A stretch of DNA of 64,000 nt from Carya illinoinensis (taxonomy: Eukaryota; Streptophyta; Magnoliopsida; Fagales; Juglandaceae), in the NCBI RefSeq assembly GCF_018687715.1, contig NC_056758.1, positions 9,978,501-10,042,500 on the forward strand, given 5' to 3'. Under the pieces are notes generated by a model, which did no database searches, was not told the origin of the DNA, and saw nothing but the letters and a program-made list of their open reading frames with translations. Of the stretch, positions 13,501 to 27,065 are shown piece by piece (the first letter of the stretch is position 1; each line of letters opens with the position of its first letter). Both the position numbers and the translations under genes were made by a program.

Positions 13501-16500
13501 CAGTACCAATATGCCGAGTCTTGGTTCAAGCAAATGGACAAATTGATTCACTATGTTAACAAGGTAGGGAATTAATGAGACAATCAATGCATTTGCCGGC
13601 AATTGATTTCAAAGTTATATAGCATCTGAGCTAATTTCCCTTTGTTTTGAGGCTTGAAAATGGCTCGGCTCTAATTTAGGATGTGGGTATTTTGTTATGG
13701 TGTAAAAATTTACAATAGCTCCCTATATGGCGAGGCTTGTCCCCTCTCCCCATAACGTCAAATCTATACCAGACGGTTAGATGACTTCTTTGAAAACTTA
13801 CTGATGTAATGCCCCTGTTTGGACAGTAGCTTCGAGAAAGGTTGACCATTTATGTGTATTTTTCCACAAATTTATGCTTGGTGTTTGGATGATGACCTAG
13901 ATATATTACTAGATTTTAACATGATTTGATTCTCGTCATGAAATACAGCTACTAGATGATTCTCTACAATGGCTCTAACGAAAGGTTGAGGATTTAAGTT
14001 GTGGAATTAAGTTTCTTTCTCCACAAATTTTTGTAATATTTCCCAGTAGAGACTAACACAGTGGATTTAGATTGTTCTTGGAATTGGTGCCTCATGTCCT
14101 GAACTGAAAACTTATTTTTTGTGTTGGTATGCCAATTAATGGGACATTAGGTTGGTGTTTTAAGGATACTTTGATTTCCTAACATGATTCTTGAATAGGA
14201 TGTTTTTTTATTTTTTATTTTTTTAGTGATGCATCTTCTAAATTAAAATTTGATTATCAACTCTATTTAATACCATCACCTAGTCATTATATTATCTACT
14301 CTTTAAGAGGTTTCTCAAATTCTTCTCATGCGTCTTTAGCTTTTAGTTTTATTATTGAAATCTCATGCTTCTTTTCTTGGCCTTTGTGATTTAACTGGTT
14401 TAGATTATTAATTATTTTTTAAAATTACCCTTTTTCTTTTTTAGTTGTTTAATACATTTTCTTTTCTGTTCCAAATAATGCATTTACAAGTGTGTCTAAT
14501 TTTCTCAGGACGGTCAAGTTAATGCATTGTATTCTACACCATCAATCTATACTGATGCAAAAAATGCAGGAAATGAATCATGGCCTCTGAAAACTGATGA
14601 CTATTTCCCGTAATTCCCAAGTTTTTTTCTCCTACCTTTTGTTGATGAGGTAACACTTATTGACTTTATCCATTGCGTTAATAAGCTTGCTTGGTGCTTG
14701 CTGACAGGTATGCAGATAGGGCAAATTCTTACTGGACTGGATTTTTCACTAGCCGACCAGCCTTGAAGAGATATGTCCGAGTGCTGAGTGGTTATTATTT
14801 GGTATGAAATCATTGTAACTCTGCCTTCGTGCTTATGTTCAATTAGGACAAGATTGAGAGTGGCTCTTTCCCTCCATATTTGTGTGCTTGGACACAAAGG
14901 ACCTAGCATTTCATGCAACCTTCCTGGAAGATGCTAGTTCCATCTTGGTATTTTTTCACAGAAGTTTGTGAACAAAGATACCTAGAACTCCTTGAGTAAC
15001 ACAAGGATATATGCCATGCAGAGGAATTATCCTATCAACAATGGGTGGAGCTTTCAATGAAAATTTTGAACTATAAACATCAATGAAGTTAATTTCCTTT
15101 TGCATAAATAGGCAGTGCGTCAACTGGAATTTTTGGCTGGAAAAAGATCCAAGGGTCCTAACACTTTCAGCCTGGGAGATGCTTTAGGAACTGCACAGCA
15201 CCACGATGCCGTCACTGGCACTGCTAAACAGCATACAACAAATGACTATGCAAGACGTTTGGCCCTTGGGGCCTCTGAGGTAGATTGCTAATCTTCATTT
15301 GATTTTGACCAGCTTTATTTTAGTCTTTTCAGCATTCATATTGCATGATAGATCTCACTATTATAGACCCAACAATTGATCACTTTTGCACCTAAATAAT
15401 TTTTCCTCAAAAGTCAATAAAAAGTCTCTTATGCAAATATCCTATATACTTTTGATAGGCAGAAGCTGTTGCAAATGCTGCCCTTTCATGCCTTGCTAAA
15501 AACAAATCAAGAGATGAATGTGTGGAGACTGCAATTACATTAAGTCAGGTAAAGTTTTGATGTTTTTCCTAGGACTTTTGATGCTATTTATATATTCAAT
15601 GACTTTATTTTGATTATACTTTTAGACATCATTTTTATGAGTGCAAAACCAGTCCGGTTGCTCACCCCCTAGTACTTTTTTTTTTCTTTGGTTTATTTTC
15701 CTGCTCTACTTCCTTTACTGTTGAACAGTGTCAACTACTCAATATCAGTTTCTGCCCACCGACAGAGGGAGATATACCAGAAGGGAAGAGTTTGGTAATC
15801 TTTTTTATCTTTCTAACTTTGGTTTTAGTTACTACTTTGTTGGGACATCTACTCATGATGCATGAATGATTGTGTTCAGGTTATAGTGGCATATAATCCT
15901 CTTGGATGGAACCGTACTGATGTTATTAAGATACCGGTGAGTAATATTCTTCTTCAATTTAAAAGGATCCACCACTTGTTATAAAAAATAATAATAATAA
16001 ATAAATAAATAAATAAATAAAAGGATCCACCACCCTAGAATACAAAATGTATACAAGAATCCTTCTTTTATACTTCTTTGAAACAAATAAATGACTCACT
16101 ACCCAACCATACAAGAGAGGAAAATGAATGCAAAATGAATCAATAAAGTCCTCAAAAAGTATCTACATTTCAAGAATATGAGTCTGGCTTCCATGCACAA
16201 AATTAATAAATTACCATACTTTATCAAGGCCATGTTATCAAATATAGTTTCTTTCTATTATTTTGAGTAGTCTCGTTATGATGCATTAAGAGTTTTGCAG
16301 AAATTTGCGGCAAAAATAATTTATTTCCATCATTTTGTTGCATATTTTAAATAATACAGTTTTTGAGTGTCTGCTATGTTGATGTATCTGCTTCTAGTGT
16401 CTAATGCTTTATTGAAATGAGAATCTTGAGTGTTTGGTACTCAATGTGCATCCTTTTTCATCCTGTAAATGTGCAAATAGATAAGGTATATAGTCTTCAG

Positions 16501-19500
16501 TGTGATCTGAAAGTTCACAATAACTATCAGGTTCCCGACGCCAATCTTGTTGTGCAAGATTCTTCAGGCAATACCATTGAGGCACAATATATCAGTTTAG
16601 ATAACGTTACAATCAACTTAAGAAACTTCTATACAATGGCCTATTTGGGACAGTCTCCAAAACAAGTCCCTAAGTACTGGCTTCTCTTTCAAGCATCAGT
16701 GCCGCCGCTTGGCTGGAACACGTACTTCATTTCAAAAGCATCTGCCAAAGGTAGTTGTCTTATTTCTTTTCTCCTTCTAGGCATTGCTCATTCTTGAATG
16801 CCATTTGATTTCTCTCTCACAGGGTATTTTAGTTCTTTTTATTTTTATTGCATGAGCGTCAGTTGTTGTACCCTGTGAACCTTGCTTAGCATTGTGGCTT
16901 GATATGATTAGTGGCAAAACCAAATGATACTGATGCTGAATGGAACTTACTTTATTTAATATTCTTTCATTTGCAATTCAACATGTTGCAGGGACAAGCA
17001 AAAATGGATTTATCTCCATGATGGACAGTCCACAGAATGAGACCATTGAAATTGGACCTGGAAATCTGAAGATGTCCTTTTCTTTGACTTCTGGACAACT
17101 CAAACGTATTTACAATACTAAAACGGGGGTCAGTTTTTCACATTTCATAGATGGCAGCCTCGAAATTGGATGGTATTGGTTGAACCAGTTGATATGCATT
17201 ACAAAAAGCACACCAAATGATGGAGACCACAGATTTTTGTCGCATCTTAGTAAACAATATTTTTAAGATTTATAGACAGCCCATAAAGAGGAGTAAGTTA
17301 ATATGTGCATATGTAGGAAGCTAATTTTGTCTCTGACACTATCCTTAGAGTGATCCATCTAATACATTTGTATGTGTTCGGTTTAGATGAGGAACTTGGT
17401 TTGTCAAGGGAAGCACTGTGGTTGACATCTTAACCTGGCTGCAACTTTGTAAAATTATTTTTAGAAACCTTACAGAAATACTGATTCTGGGTTGTTAAGA
17501 CCCACTTTACCTTCTGGTCTTTTTAGAGAGTGGGATTGTCCTTTCTGGTTTGGTCAGTTTTTTAAGGTGGTGACCATCTGACTCACAGCAAGATTATTAT
17601 GTTTTAGCATTAACTGCATTTTGATTGTACATGACGATCCACGTATTCAACTTTTATCACTATCTAGGCAAGCTAGTATCTTATATGCCTTGAGGGGAAT
17701 TCGTAGATTGTTCACTTGCTTTTGGCGTACCATTTTCCACCTAAATGGTTTTTTTTTTTTTTCCACCTAAATGTTTTTTTTTTTCCTTCTTTCTACTAAC
17801 ACAGATGATATTGTTGTTGCCAGGTTGATTTACCAATACAGCAGAGCTATCTCTGGTATGGTTCAAGTTCAGGTGACGATGGCCAGGTTCGCAATTTTTT
17901 TGCTCAGTTAGAACCCACTTTATGAATGTGTGCAGTGCCTGCTGACATGTCAGTTATGTGATTCTCTACAGGCATCTGGTGCATATATTTTTCGGCCTAA
18001 TGGTTCCCCTCCAAATATAGTATCAAGATCAGTAAGCCATTCTTCCCCTTGCCACTCACATGCTCGCCAAATGTCTGACCACTGATTAGTGGTCCATAAC
18101 ACCAATTTTATTAAAAAGAGAGTTGAAAATGAATAGCCTACTTAACTTACCTCAACTAATTTTGTACCAACTATTGGGGTTCTCACACTTATCCTTGATG
18201 CTATTCTACTTTTATCCTGAGAACCTTGTCTCTTCAGACAGCTATCTCTGTTGATAGTATCTGTTATTTATGGTTTCCACTATTTTCTAAGAGTGTTTTT
18301 AATACGATGTAGGTGCCCTTGAAGGTCGTTCGTGGACCACTGCTCGACGAGGTTCACCAACAGTTTGATTCATGGATCTACCAGGTCATCAATTTGTTTA
18401 AAAGTCAAGTTTGTTGGGTCCAAATTGTTGTGGGTAAAAAGAGCCCACGGTTGCCTATTTAGTTGTTATGGTGGCTGTGCTCCTCTCCTTGTTTTAGAAA
18501 GTTTCATATTGGACTAGACATGCACACACTGTAGCTTTATCTATGTATTATCCCTTCAATATACTTGCATGACTGTTGCATATCAATATGGGATGTAGCA
18601 CAAGTCTCCTTCCCACCATAATCTCTATATATTAAAGATGCTGCAAAAGTGAGCTGTATATAATAATTCAATCTTGATAGTGTTGTCATCATTTTTTTTT
18701 CATAATTCAATGGTTTGAACTCTCGATTTTCTTTTTGCTTATCCTTATATTTTCTTTGCTTTTTAGTAGGTTACCAGACTATACAGGGACAAAGAGCATG
18801 CAGAAGTTGAATTCACAGTGAGTCACAGTACCTGGTTTTTCTTCTTTTATTTATTTATTTATTTATTCATTTCCTTAGATAGAAGAAATAACTTACTTAT
18901 ATAGATTATAAGTGATCAATTAATGCTCTCTATTCTCTACATATAGAAATTCTAGCTCAAATTTAGCGGTTTTGATCAATTTTATTTGCAGATTGGTCCA
19001 ATTCCCTTGGAAGATGGCATTGGTAAAGAAGTCATCACACGAATGACAGCTAATATGGCCACAGACAAGGTGTTTTATACTGATTCTAATGGAAGAGACT
19101 TTCTGAAACGGGTTAGTCTCACACACCTCTTTACACATAAGAAAATTTTAGAAAGAGTTTTTTTGCTACTTGCAAGCCTGGTGTGCCAGCACACCACTTC
19201 AATGGTTTTGTTGGGTGTCAAAAAGCAGGCTCGCAGGTAGACTGTCTTTTAGAAATCCTTCACGAAAATTTATATTTCCTGGGTAGAAAAATTTAAATCC
19301 CAAGTCATAGATTTTCTTTAAATTTGTTGTATTTGCTGGTTTAACTTCAATCCAGCGACAAGAATTTAATTCTCTTTTTCAAAATTAAGTTTGATAGTAG
19401 AAAATTTATTCTCCACACATGGAGTCATCTGTTCTTGGTGGTTTGTGTGCAAATCATGGAACAACCTAAACTGTTTAATTCCAATCCTCTTGGGGGGCTT

Positions 19501-19693
19501 ATCATTCTTCTAAATGAGGTGCTTACTGTCAACTGTCCCATTAAGAATTTGAAGAGTTGGTGGATGGAGATATGTCCCTCAAAACTAAATCAATCGAGAT
19601 ATATGGTTGTTTAAAAGACCTGTGTTATCATCGTTGTAGCATACTTCAACAGAAAGTCTTTGCAGTCTATTCTCTTCTTTCTATCTTTCTTGC

Positions 19694-19724
<31 letters not shown>

Positions 19725-22552
19725 TTTGGGTTTTCCAACGTCGTTTGATTGTAAAATATCACAAGTATTGCCCCTTTAAGGGAGTTTCATTCCCAATGAA
19801 TGATTCTTGTAGTACTGACTTGAAATTTTGTGATTGTGATTTTGCAGGTTCGTGATTATAGAGCAGACTGGCCGCTTACAGTTACCCAACCTGTAGCAGG
19901 AAACTATTATCCAGTAATTTTCTTAATACTTATTGGACTGCTCTTAAGCACATATATGCACAACCACTTGCACCACTAGATTATTTCACGTGCTAATGTG
20001 TTCAAGAGAAAAGAAACCAGCATGGATGAATTCGGCCCACCTTATTGGTGGTAACTGGAGTTTACACACCCAAATACAATGGTAAACAAAATAATAGATC
20101 TTTTTCATTTTTTATATGAACATTCACCAAAAACGATATGATTAGGATTTGTACCTCAACCTTGCAGTTAAACAAGGTTTTCTACCAAAGGAAAACTGTA
20201 GATCTGCTCAAAATAACCAAGAGATCTTCTGACTAATTTATGCTAGATGTAATCATGCTGTGATCTTTAAGTGTATGGTGTGTAGATTTTCATGACTATA
20301 TTATCAAACATGATCAACCCTGGGTACTCTTTCACTTTTGCAAGCTGAAGGAGTCAAGGATATATTTAAAGGATGTAGCAGTATAGAACAATGCTTGTAT
20401 GCTGGCCCTTCAAAAACTCATTATTAGAGTTTTTCCTTAAGTTACGAAAAAGTTCTCATTGTGCTCGATGACTTCAAAATAAACTTATTTCGGGTAATAA
20501 CAGTCTTCTTTTTCCTTTACAGCTTAATCTTGGAATTTATACAATGGATAAAAAATCAGAACTCTCTGTCTTGGTTGACCGTGCAACTGGTGGAGCCAGC
20601 ATTGAGGATGGAGAAGTAGAGCTAATGCTCCATAGGTTCAAATTTCTCCTTTTTGTTTTGCTGTTTAACATTTGGGTTAAAAAGATGCTTTATATTTGAT
20701 TTTGGCATGCTAAGCTGATTGCCCTTTCTCTATACATAAGGCGTATGCTCCATGATGACTCTAGAGGAGTGGGTGAAGCATTGAACGAAAGCGTGTGCGT
20801 TAACAAAACATGTGAAGGATTAACTGTAAGATATCACATAGCCACAATAGCTTATGCTCTAGATATCGTAATTGCATTTTCTCATATATGTAAATATCTG
20901 CAAGAAGTTTCCATTTTCAACTCAATTAATTTTGGTGCATGCCGGCCTTACAGTATTAAGTTTTTTCAATGGCTTAAAACTTTGAACAAGTAATCGTGCT
21001 TTCCAGCCACTTCCTTCTGCTCTTGATTGCAGAGTTATTAATTGCAAGGTACAACTGGCCATGGCTTGCTGAAATCAATGATCCAGCAAACAGCAATAGA
21101 TAAATGACCATATATGAAGTGCTTCAAAGATATAGAATGCCTTGTTTGACATATTGAATTTTCCTGATTCTTTCTTGTGTTATATCCTTCATCCAGGTTC
21201 GGGGTAATTATTATATTAGCATTAACCAGCTAGGGGCTGGAGCACGCTGGCGCCGAACAACCGGCCAAGAAGTTTACTCACCTTTTGTTTTAGCTTTCGC
21301 ACATGAGGTATGGCTTAAATGCAGTAACAGTCTATCATCATAGCCACTAACATACTAATATAAGTAGTTTTTCAGAAGTTGGAGGACTGGACAGCATCTC
21401 ATTTGACAAAAGCAACTTCCATAGATCCAAACTACAGTTTGCCTATCAATGTTGCTTTGATTACTCTTCAGGTGACTGTGTTTCGTCAATTTAGAATAAA
21501 TTTAGAGTTTGCTTCTCTCTTATTAAACCACCACTTATCCTTTCGCATGTGGGCTAGGCTCTCATTAATAAGTAGGCCTAACACGTAAAATATTTAATTA
21601 AATTTCATGAAGTATGGAGTCCATGTTTGAACTTAGGATCTATATTTTGATACCATATTAAACCATCACTGATCCCAAAAGTTTTAAGCGGATAAGAAGT
21701 AGATTTAATTATTTCTCTTATATTCTAACATATCTCTCTCTAACACCAATGTTTTAGGAGTTGGATAATGGAAGTGTGCTCCTTCGTCTGGCACATCTTT
21801 ACGAGGTAAAAGATAACATGTATTATGCTCTTCTTCATATCCCCATTGAGATGAACCAAATAAGAATTTCTTATCCTCTTATTTCTTATCCCATGTCTGA
21901 TGTCAACATGATCATCCAAAAGTTAAAATGAAAAAATTCTTTCCCTCACCACCTTATTAAGCCAAAAAAAAACAAACAAGTTCTTATCACTTCTTTCATG
22001 TTGTGGATGTAATTAGGCGGGTGAAGATACCGAGTATTCAAAATTGGCTATGGTTGAATTGAAGATGATGTTTCCAGCAAAAACGGTTTGTCTGCCTTCT
22101 TCCTGGTGTTACTGCACTGTTTTTCTCTTTAACCCTGAACTGGTGCATGCTATATATTAATTCCCAATGCTCTATAGAAAGAGGATGATGGCATGGAAAG
22201 TTGAGGGAATCCATAGACAAGCATGAAAACTTCTCATTACTAAAAACTCTTCAGGAACCAAAAAAAAAAAAAAAAAAAGATGGATGGCAAAGCTGATCTG
22301 GTAGCTAGAGCCATGTTATTCTTCTTAAATCTCAATGTGACGATTTGTGTCTCTGAACCTCAGATAAAAGAAGTGAAGGAAATGAGCTTGTCAGCAAACC
22401 AAGAGAAGTCAGAGATAAAGAGGATGGCATGGAAAGTTGAGGGAAACAACAGACAAGAACCTACCCCAATTAGAGGTGGTCCAATCAATGATTCAACTCT
22501 TGTCGTTGAGCTTGGTCCTATGGAAGTTCGCACTCTCTTGTTGAAGTTTTAG
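10531..22552 (+). CDS. Alpha-mannosidase, glycoside hydrolase family 38 (29 exons, 1009 aa)
   Basis: Hydrolyses alpha-linked mannose from N-glycans. Plant members act in the vacuole or cell wall, and a hydrophobic N-terminus (residues 1-26) indicates secretory entry. Exons: 10531-10746, 10864-10947, 11738-11826, 11908-12082, 12301-12420, 12502-12588, 12690-12761, 13450-13563, 14509-14609, 14708-14801, 15112-15279, 15459-15548, 15729-15794, 15880-15936, 16531-16750, 16992-17128, 17824-17886, 17972-18031, 18313-18384, 18770-18817, 18992-19111, 19848-19913, 20523-20635, 20741-20825, 21197-21307, 21376-21471, 21758-21805, 22017-22085, 22364-22552. All introns are GT-AG and the 3030-nt sum is in frame. 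Zinc ligands are H51 and D53 (AHSHDDVGW), D173 (QIDPFGHS, also the nucleophile) and H415 (QHHDAVTGT). Many N-x-S/T sites. The upstream TTG at 10519 is in frame, but the ATG at 10531 starts the signal peptide. Length matches plant family members (about 1000-1030 aa). No sign of decay. Confidence 0.93.
11045..11225. repeat. GATGAG-type MITE fragment in intron 2 of the mannosidase gene
   Basis: Contains TGATGGGATAAGTTGAGATT, then AAAGTTAAAAGTTAAATAA, and at the other side ATGAGATGAGATGAAAAG. This word order matches the repeat at 9120-9290. It sits wholly within the intron. Confidence 0.45.
12815..13365. mobile_element. MITE-like insertion in intron 7 of the mannosidase gene
   Basis: The left part reads AGTTCCATCCCATTATGTAA. 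The right part in reverse complement reads GATTTTTCATCCTATCCTTT followed by AAAATGTATT, an approximate inverted pair. Between them is very AT-rich non-coding DNA with a CTACAGTAACCCG block. Boundaries are approximate. The insertion makes intron 7 one of the longer introns of the gene. Confidence 0.45.
22178..22221 (+). repeat. Partial duplicate of the last mannosidase exon inside intron 28
   Basis: Positions 22178-22221 repeat 22417-22457 of exon 29. They share AAAGAGGAT, then GGCATGGAAAGTTGAGGGAA, then AGACAAG. The intronic copy has an extra GAT and a changed 5-bp middle. It is followed about 35 bp later by a run of about 20 A (near 22259-22279). It has no acceptor site that would keep the reading frame, so it is probably untranslated. 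Confidence 0.75.
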
Positions 22553-23235
22553 GAGTTGTCTTTATTTATTCTTTTGGACAGGACACAGCAATATATGTTT
22601 CTTGTGGCAGATAAAATAAATTAAAAAAATGTCTCTTATGTCAGATGTTTCTGCACGTCTGTCTATTTGTTCAATGTAAAAGATGGTCATCAATATTACT
22701 GTCGAATTTCAACCAAACAAGCTCTCAACATAATTTTTCCGAGAAATAATCTAGCCAAAAAAGAATTATAAAAAGTAATTCTACAAACTGATATGGTTTG
22801 ATGTGATTTGTTAGATTATAAAGTTATTTTTATTGTAAATCAGATTTAACAGATCAAATGAAATCATGTCAATTAATAAAATTATTTTGTATAATTTTTT
22901 TGTGTATGTAGTAATACTTATTTTTTCTTCAAGATTTTTTTATTGTTTTTTATATTTTAATTAATAAATATTTAAATTATAAATTTTTTTTATAAAAATA
23001 AATATACAAACTTTGATAAATGATGTGAAGTTGTTATATTTTTTATTGATAGTTTTTTGCCTTCGAGGTTATTATGGTCCAAAAGAAAAGTCGATGTTGT
23101 TCGTGCGGTTTCCGCGCGGGAAGTAGCTGAAGTAGTTAAAGCGGTTGTAGTCATGGTCTGAGGAAGAACCTGTTTGGTTTCGACACGTTTCCTTGTGGAT
23201 ATTTATTTTTCTCGTAACAGTAACAGGCATCAACA
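22553..23235. other. Intergenic: mannosidase 3' end and ERD7-like promoter
   Basis: The 3' untranslated region of the mannosidase gene probably covers the first 150-200 bases, with AATAAATTAAAAA-type signals near 22615. Positions 22770-22900 resemble a short AT-rich MITE (AGTAATTCTACAAACTGATA on the left, diverged inverted words on the right). A GC-richer stretch from about 23060 is likely the leader of the next gene. Confidence 0.45.
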
Positions 23236-26200
23236 ATGGCTACCCAAAACCCAAACCCTAAAACTCCGATCTACCCGGAAGTGATTCAATCAAACCTCAA
23301 CGCCCCCTCAAACCCTAATGCTTCCTCCTCCTCCTCCTCCAGTCTCTACCCCTCCATTGACATGCGAGACCTCGTTGAAAACCTTTTTCCCTATGAACCC
23401 CAAAATCCTAGCCCTAACAGCCACGAATACCCCTCGGCCCCGCCCGAGGCTGCCGAGGAGGTCCTGATCAAAGTCCCTGGCGCTATTCTCAACCTTATAG
23501 ACAAGCACTACAGCGTCGAGCTCGCCTGCGGCGACCTTACCGTTGTAAGTATACGGCAGGGAGTGAACGCTGTTGTCGTCCTCGCACGCGTCGCTGACGA
23601 GATCCAATGGCCGTTGGCCAAGGACGAGGCTGCCGTCAAGCTCGACGACTCGCATTACTTCTTCTCGTTCCGCGTGCCCAAGGAGCATCACTCTGGGTCC
23701 GATTCGAGCGACGAGGAAGACAATCGACATGGGACTGACTCCGATGATTTCTTGAGTTACGGATTGACGATCGCTTCCAAGGGGCAAGAGGGTCTGATTA
23801 GAGAGCTGGATGGAATTTTGCAGAATTACAGTTGCTTCTCGGTGCAGAAGGTTTCCAAGAATGCGAGTATTAAGAAGGGGGAAGCATTGGACGGGTCAAT
23901 GGCAAAGGAGATTTCTCCAGCGGATTTGAAGTCGGAGAAGAAGGTTCTCATGGAGAAGCAGTGCGCAGCGTACTGGACGACGCTAGCTCCGAATGTGGAG
24001 GACTACAGTGGGATGGCCGCGAAGATTATTGCTGCAGGTTCAGGAAAGCTGATCAAGGGGATATTGTGGTGCGGGGATGTTACGGTGGAGAGATTGAAGT
24101 TTGGAAATGAGGTCATGAAGAAAAGGTTGTCTCCGTGTTCCAATTCGGAGATTGATCCCAAAACCTTAAAGCGGATTAAAAGGTACAACTTAAAATTCTT
24201 TTTTTTTTTCTTTTTATGGTGTTGCTTTCACATTGGAAATTTGTTTCTTTAATGATGGTTTTGAAATTTAGATGGCATATGTTGAAATTAAGGGGCTGCA
24301 CTAAGAAGTCTTTACAAGTTGATTGAAATGAAAATGGGAGCTATGTCTTAACTAGTTGGCAAGTTTTTGTCATTGCAATGGTTATACATTTTGAGCCAAG
24401 GTCTAAACAGTTTTACTTGACTATTATGTAGGGTTAAGAGGGTGACTAAAATGACGGAGAAAGTTGCAAATGGAGTCCTCTCTGGTGTTGTTAAAGTCTC
24501 TGGACTTCTTACAGGTTCAGTTGCAAATTCGAAAGTGGGCAAGAAGTTTTTTAGCCTATTGCCTGGGGAGATTGTTCTTGCATCCCTGGATGGATTTAGT
24601 ATGTTGATCATCTTGAGCCCTTTATTTTATATTCCTGAGTGCCATTTTTACTTTCTAGTGCAGTTTCTTATTTAGAAGTTCAGATATAGTTGCATAGATT
24701 GTGAAATTGTGCAACCCCTGTTTATGGTAATATATATATTTTTTTACAGGTAATAGATAATATGGTAATATGGTACTATATAATATACAACATTAATATG
24801 CAATGTCCTCATCATTGCTTCCTGTTTGATTTCCATCAGACGAGATATCAAAAGTGTGCGATTATAGAGAGAAAGAAAGGAGAGAGGGGTTGGAGCAGGG
24901 GATGCTCAGTACAAATCAAAATGCAGTCTTTCTAATCTTGGTAAACAATATAATGAATGTTTATGTAAAACATTCTAATTTTTTATTTATATTACTATTT
25001 TACTTTTACTTATAAAAAGAAGTTTTATTTATATTACTATTTTATCATCCCGAATGTTAAAAACACATTAATTTTTTTATGATAGAAACTCTTGAGTAAG
25101 TTTTTGTATTCAAGTTTAATAAAAAAAAAAAATTGTGTTCAAGTTTTGTTCATATAGACCAATCAACTAATCTTTTAGAATATTTTGAAGACTGAGAAAA
25201 GAGTTCTTATTTGATCATCATTAGATAATTCTAATTTGAAAAAAAAAAAACTACTTAAGAAACTAAGCACGGTCTTTATATATTGTAAACTGTTCAGACC
25301 TACTTTTGATTGAAGAAATAACTTGATCTTCCATGTATATGAAGTTAAAGATTTTCAGCTCATTATGTTGTTTCGCCATCAGGTATTGAAGGGGCAAAGT
25401 GAGATCAAAGATAAATAGAACAAAGGATTGAGAATTCTGAAAGAAAATATGGAGAAAAATTAAATATAAAATAGAGTTATGGGTAAAAGGTTTAGTACTT
25501 CTAATCTTATCTTCTATTTTTTGATAAGTAAGATGTAAATTTTATTTATTCAAATGAAATAGGCATAGCCCGTGTCCACAGAGGGTATACAAAAACTTCT
25601 AATCTTATATGACCACAGTAAAGATTTCTTTCATTGTTTCATCTTCTCTTCTATCTATTTCTTTTTGTTTTCTTGTAGCAAAGAATTCTTTCATATAGTA
25701 ATAATGCCTCTCTTGATTTTTATTTGTTGCCACGTTTATTTCCTGAGCTAACATTGGTTGTTTTAATTCTCTATTTTTTTTCCTTAATTGGTTCTCTTAT
25801 GTTACTTATAAGCTAATTAACTCTTTTATGCTGTCTTCATTAGTTTAAAAATAACTATATTAGAAGCTTTTATTTCTTAAGGAACTTTTTAATGCTATTT
25901 TTTAGGGGATTTAATTTCTGGGGGCATTTTAATAATCTTTAGGGTATGTTTATTAGAGGGCTTTAGGAGAATAATTATCTATTGGGATCCCCCTATAATT
26001 CCTTTAAATCTCGTTTTGTTTCAAATTCAATGGTTGAGATTTTTCCACATTAGTGCTTATCACTTTCTAATTCAAGTTGATGTGATAAATGTAATAAATA
26101 CTAAACATTGGAATTTGAAGATGACAAATGTTTATATGGCGAAATCTATACATACCCGGTAGAATGCCCCACGAAATCTAGGGCATGTGGATAAATCCCT

Positions 26201-27065
26201 TTTTAATAGGATACCCCATTGAGAAACTAATATGCTCCTTAAAAATGGATAACATCCCTCTCAAATGGGGGCACACTCTTCCCACAAGCAAGGTTCACCA
26301 CCCTTCTAATTTTTTGTTTATACTAACTTTTTGCTGAGGCAAATCATCTATGTTGAAATCTCCTTTATTGAACATGTTTATTTCTTTTGGTTTTGCATTA
26401 TGTTTATGTTTCTTTATTTATAACCATTAAATATTCCTGTTTCAAATTTCTTACAAATAGGCAAAGTCTGCGATGCTGTTGAAGTATCTGGAAAGAGTGT
26501 CATGTCAACTTCATCCACTGTGACAACTGAACTTGTATCCCACAGGTAAATTTCAGCATATTAAAGAGTTGAGTGAAACAGCATGTAAAAGCTCATGAAC
26601 GCATTAAGAGATATATATCTGGGGACATTTGAACTTAGCAGTGCTGTAACTTCTGAGTGATTTGTGCTTGATGCTGGCATTGAGTTCAAGCTTTTTCCCC
26701 AACTTTTATCTATTTTGGTAACTTCTAATTGGGTTCTATTCTCATTATTAACAAATCGACTAATTCAGGCCTAGTTTTTATGGATTATTATGCAAGTTTA
26801 CTGTTGTTGTAAGATACTGATGTGTCATTCTGCTTCTCATACCATCTAGAGTTTGAATTTGGATGCCTGCAGGTATGGGGAACAAGCAGCTCATGCAACA
26901 AGCGAAGGGCTTGATGCTGCAGGCCATGCTATGGGCACTGCATGGGCTGCTTTTAAGATCCGAAAGGCATTCAACCCTAAAAGTGTTCTTAAACCTACTA
27001 CTTTGGTCAAATCGGCTGCTAAAGCTGCAGCAGCAGCAGAGAAGAAGGCCAAGAAGTCCAAGTAA
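23236..27065 (+). CDS. Senescence/dehydration-associated protein, ERD7 family (4 exons, 463 aa)
   Basis: Family members are induced by drought, cold and senescence and bind membrane lipids; ERD7 is the Arabidopsis founder. Exons: 23236-24182, 24432-24598, 26461-26545, 26873-27065. All junctions are GT-AG and the 1392-nt sum is in frame. The N-terminal 60 residues are Ser/Pro/Asn-rich and disordered, ending in a YPSID motif. A conserved N-terminal module follows (about 75-200; GAILNLIDKHYSVELACG). The senescence domain spans about 245-440 and includes AAYWTTLAPNVEDYSG, SLDGFSKVCDAVEVSGKSVM, VTTELVSHRYG and GLDAAGHAMGTAWAAFKIRK. The C-terminus is an Ala/Lys-rich tail (KAAAAAEKKAKKSK). Length is close to Arabidopsis ERD7 (about 450 aa). 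It lies 0.7 kb downstream of the mannosidase and 7.5 kb upstream of the histidine kinase, all on the same strand. Confidence 0.92.
25517..25590 (-). repeat. Short LINE-like 3' end in intron 3 of the ERD7-like gene
   Basis: A TTTTTTGATAAGTAA word followed by AATAGGCATAGCCCGTGTCC and a GTATACAAAAA word resembles the 3' tail, in reverse orientation, of a common plant non-LTR retrotransposon group. The identification rests on memory of that tail, and no coding part is present. Confidence 0.4.

Noticed and set aside
23308..23787. 159-codon frame on - inside the ERD7-like first exon
   Set aside because: It is the shadow of a codon-biased GC-rich exon and resembles no protein family.
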